Positions 62,620 to 64,000 of a DNA stretch of 64,000 bases are shown in pieces. The number at the start of each line of letters is the position of its first letter. Positions within the stretch are counted from its first letter, which is position 1. The DNA comes from Campylorhamphus procurvoides. Taxonomy: Eukaryota; Chordata; Aves; Passeriformes; Dendrocolaptidae. The stretch spans positions 206,671 through 270,670 of the forward strand of contig WBMV01008587.1 of NCBI GenBank assembly GCA_013396655.1, in the 5' to 3' direction. The notes below the pieces were generated by a model. It was not told the origin of the DNA. It was given only the letters and a program-made list of their open reading frames with translations, and did no database searches. A program made the translations under genes and the position numbers.

Positions 62620-63070
62620 CTGTTTGTCGTTCCGGGCTGGAAGCGCTCCCCTCTGCACGGTACAGCTCCAGGCCGGGACTCGCTCTCGGGCACCTGCCCA
62701 GCACCCGCCGGCTCGGCCCTGGGAAGCTGGGTCCCACAATCACACACGTGAGGAGGGGAAGGAAGACAAAGGGAAGTAGCCCAGAAGCGGCTTGCTTCCC
62801 GGGTCTCCACCTTAACCCATCGCCTCCTATGCTGTCTCGGGGGAGATGGCACCTGCGAAGACCGTCGAGAAGAAGCAGCGTGGCTGGCTCGACGAAGACT
62901 GAACACTTAATTGGGCGATAAATCAGGGAGACGAGCATGGGGCAGTGCGCGCAGGTGTCAAAACAGAGGAAAAGTCGGTCGGTCAGCACAACAGCGCAAG
63001 GCCTCCTCGCTAGTGTCTCCCCATTAACAGTTCTGCCCTCAGATGGGAGGGGAAGAAGACGGGTGGGGAA
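62620..63070. promoter_or_regulatory. CpG island
   Basis: CpG-rich text with CGTTCCGGG, GCCGGGACTCGCTCTCGGG and CCCGCCGGCTCGG runs. The 174-residue minus-strand frame covering it (62549-63073) overlaps a 115-residue frame in another register, and neither has a recognisable domain. Confidence 0.5.
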
Positions 63071-63399
63071 CAAGGCAGGCCCCGAGGATCTCGAGTTCTC
63101 ACAGTGGGGAACGGGGCCGTGATTTCAGTATTCTACTAGCCACGTCCTGGGCAAAGTGTGGGCTTTCTCCTCCTGTTTCTCCCGCCAGGCTGGCACAGAA
63201 GCAGCATGGAAAATGCCCCCACCTTTCAATACCATACCCTGTGTGGCAACTAAGCCCGCATTCTCCCGACTTCCCACTCTCCTTGCTCCTTCTTCCCCTA
63301 CCTGCCTTTCTCCACACTTCCTCGATTTCTGGCAGATTAAGGTTACCGACCAAATTGTGAACTATTTCAAATTCAAATACTTATCTCGGAAAAGGAGTG
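63071..63399. other. Pyrimidine-rich inter-island stretch
   Basis: C/T-rich sequence without a recognisable gene or repeat. Confidence 0.4.
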
Positions 63400-63690
63400 T
63401 ATATGTGTGTAATTAAGATCCAGCCTGTCAAAGTCCCTAATCAAACTGCTGGCGAAAGGGGATTCGTAGACAAAAGGAAACAATGGAAGTCTCGTTAGAT
63501 CATTTTTCTGGACATTGTTTATGGTCTGGAAGGGATCAATCGTTTCAAAATGTTACGAGTAAAAATGATCCTGTGTGGAATGCAGCTAATCCTTTTAGGT
63601 TCCTGTCAACTGTTTCCACTCAAAGAATCCGATTTTTCAAATCAAAGGTGCAGAACTCAATTGCCGAGGGATTTATAGGGTCGGCAGCGG
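63400..63690. promoter_or_regulatory. Candidate proximal enhancer with SOX and TCF/LEF sites
   Basis: Repeat-free AT-rich block directly upstream of the terminal CpG island. AAACAATGG (63478-63486) and its inverse ACATTGTTT (63512-63520) are SOX-type sites in opposite orientation. CTAATCC (63586-63592) is a bicoid/OTX-type core and ATCAAAGG (63641-63648) a TCF/LEF-type core. GATTTATAGGG (about 63669-63679) could act as a TATA-like element. The sites are visible; their use is inference. Confidence 0.45.
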
Positions 63691-64000
63691 GGTCCCCTCA
63701 CCCCACACGCCCCCGCGCTCCCCACAGTGTCTCCAAATGCCCCGCGTGGGTGCCGAAGGTAGGATCGGACTGTGCCGCGGGTTGTCCGCGTCGAGGCGAC
63801 TTATCAACTCCGGGCGTTCCCTCGACGGCAACAGTGGACTGCTCTGCCGGCTTGCGGCCCAGCGCAGCTCAGTTAAGAGTGGCAGCGTACCTGGGGCCAG
63901 GAGGACACACAGAGCACAGTTCCTTCCAGCCAGTTTGCCGGCAGCGCCCTCGGCTCTTCCCCGGCGCGGCTCGCTCATCCGGGAGAACCGTGCCGTCTTG
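63691..64000. promoter_or_regulatory. CpG island running off the right edge; possible promoter/5' UTR
   Basis: Very CpG-dense sequence, roughly 30 or more CpGs in 310 bp by eye, immediately after the AT-rich site-dense block. No convincing translation start lies in the window. A CCGAAG then GTAGGA donor-like site occurs near 63759. The gene would be just beyond 64000 if transcribed rightwards. The alternative is a minus-strand promoter feeding the candidate exon at 58.6 kb. Confidence 0.5.

Noticed and set aside
62549..63073. 174-residue minus-strand frame
   Set aside because: Composition effect of a CpG island. It overlaps a 115-residue frame in another register and shows no domain.

Overview
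This is vertebrate nuclear DNA, almost certainly from a bird and probably a songbird (Passeriformes). The evidence is the repeat content: several CR1 LINE copies, two bird-type endogenous-retrovirus solo LTRs, and a tRNA-Ile-derived SINE with a CR1-like 3' tail at about 17.1 kb. That SINE resembles the TguSINE1 type, which from memory was described in passerines. No bacterial gene organisation, CRISPR array or operon is present.

Layout. Positions 1 to about 53 kb are an AT-rich, CpG-poor gene desert in which I find no protein-coding gene. It holds a CR1 copy at the left edge (173-1262). That copy is followed by an apparently exact 403-bp tandem duplication whose two units are separated by the only N in the window (1343), which looks like an assembly join. 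A second CR1 (6007 to about 8130) is split by an ERVL-like solo LTR (6233-6789). Older CR1/L3-like relics lie near 13.6-14.2 kb and 39.2-39.85 kb. The SINE is at 17082-17224, and a second, more compact solo LTR (about 17860-18225) has a three-unit repeat in U3. Scattered microsatellites and a few stretches that look like conserved noncoding DNA make up the rest.

From about 53.2 kb the composition changes. Repeats become sparse and CpG-rich islands recur (about 54.9, 56.6, 57.5, 58.9, 60.4, 60.9, 61.2-61.7, 62.6 and 63.7 kb), alternating with AT-rich blocks that carry dense homeodomain, SOX and TCF/LEF-like sites. This pattern is typical of the flank of a developmental transcription-factor gene. 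The final island (63.69-64.0 kb) runs off the right edge, so a promoter is probably at or just beyond the end of the window. I cannot name the gene.

The only protein-coding candidate outside transposons is one 190-bp exon on the minus strand (58535-58724). It is open throughout and has good splice sites at both ends. I do not recognise the protein. No complete gene and no clearly new biological system can be demonstrated. The items most worth checking are that exon, the homeodomain palindrome block at 62.0-62.4 kb, the SOX/TCF block at 63.4-63.7 kb, the 97-bp-offset tandem duplication at 60.27-60.45 kb, and the N-joined duplication at the left edge.
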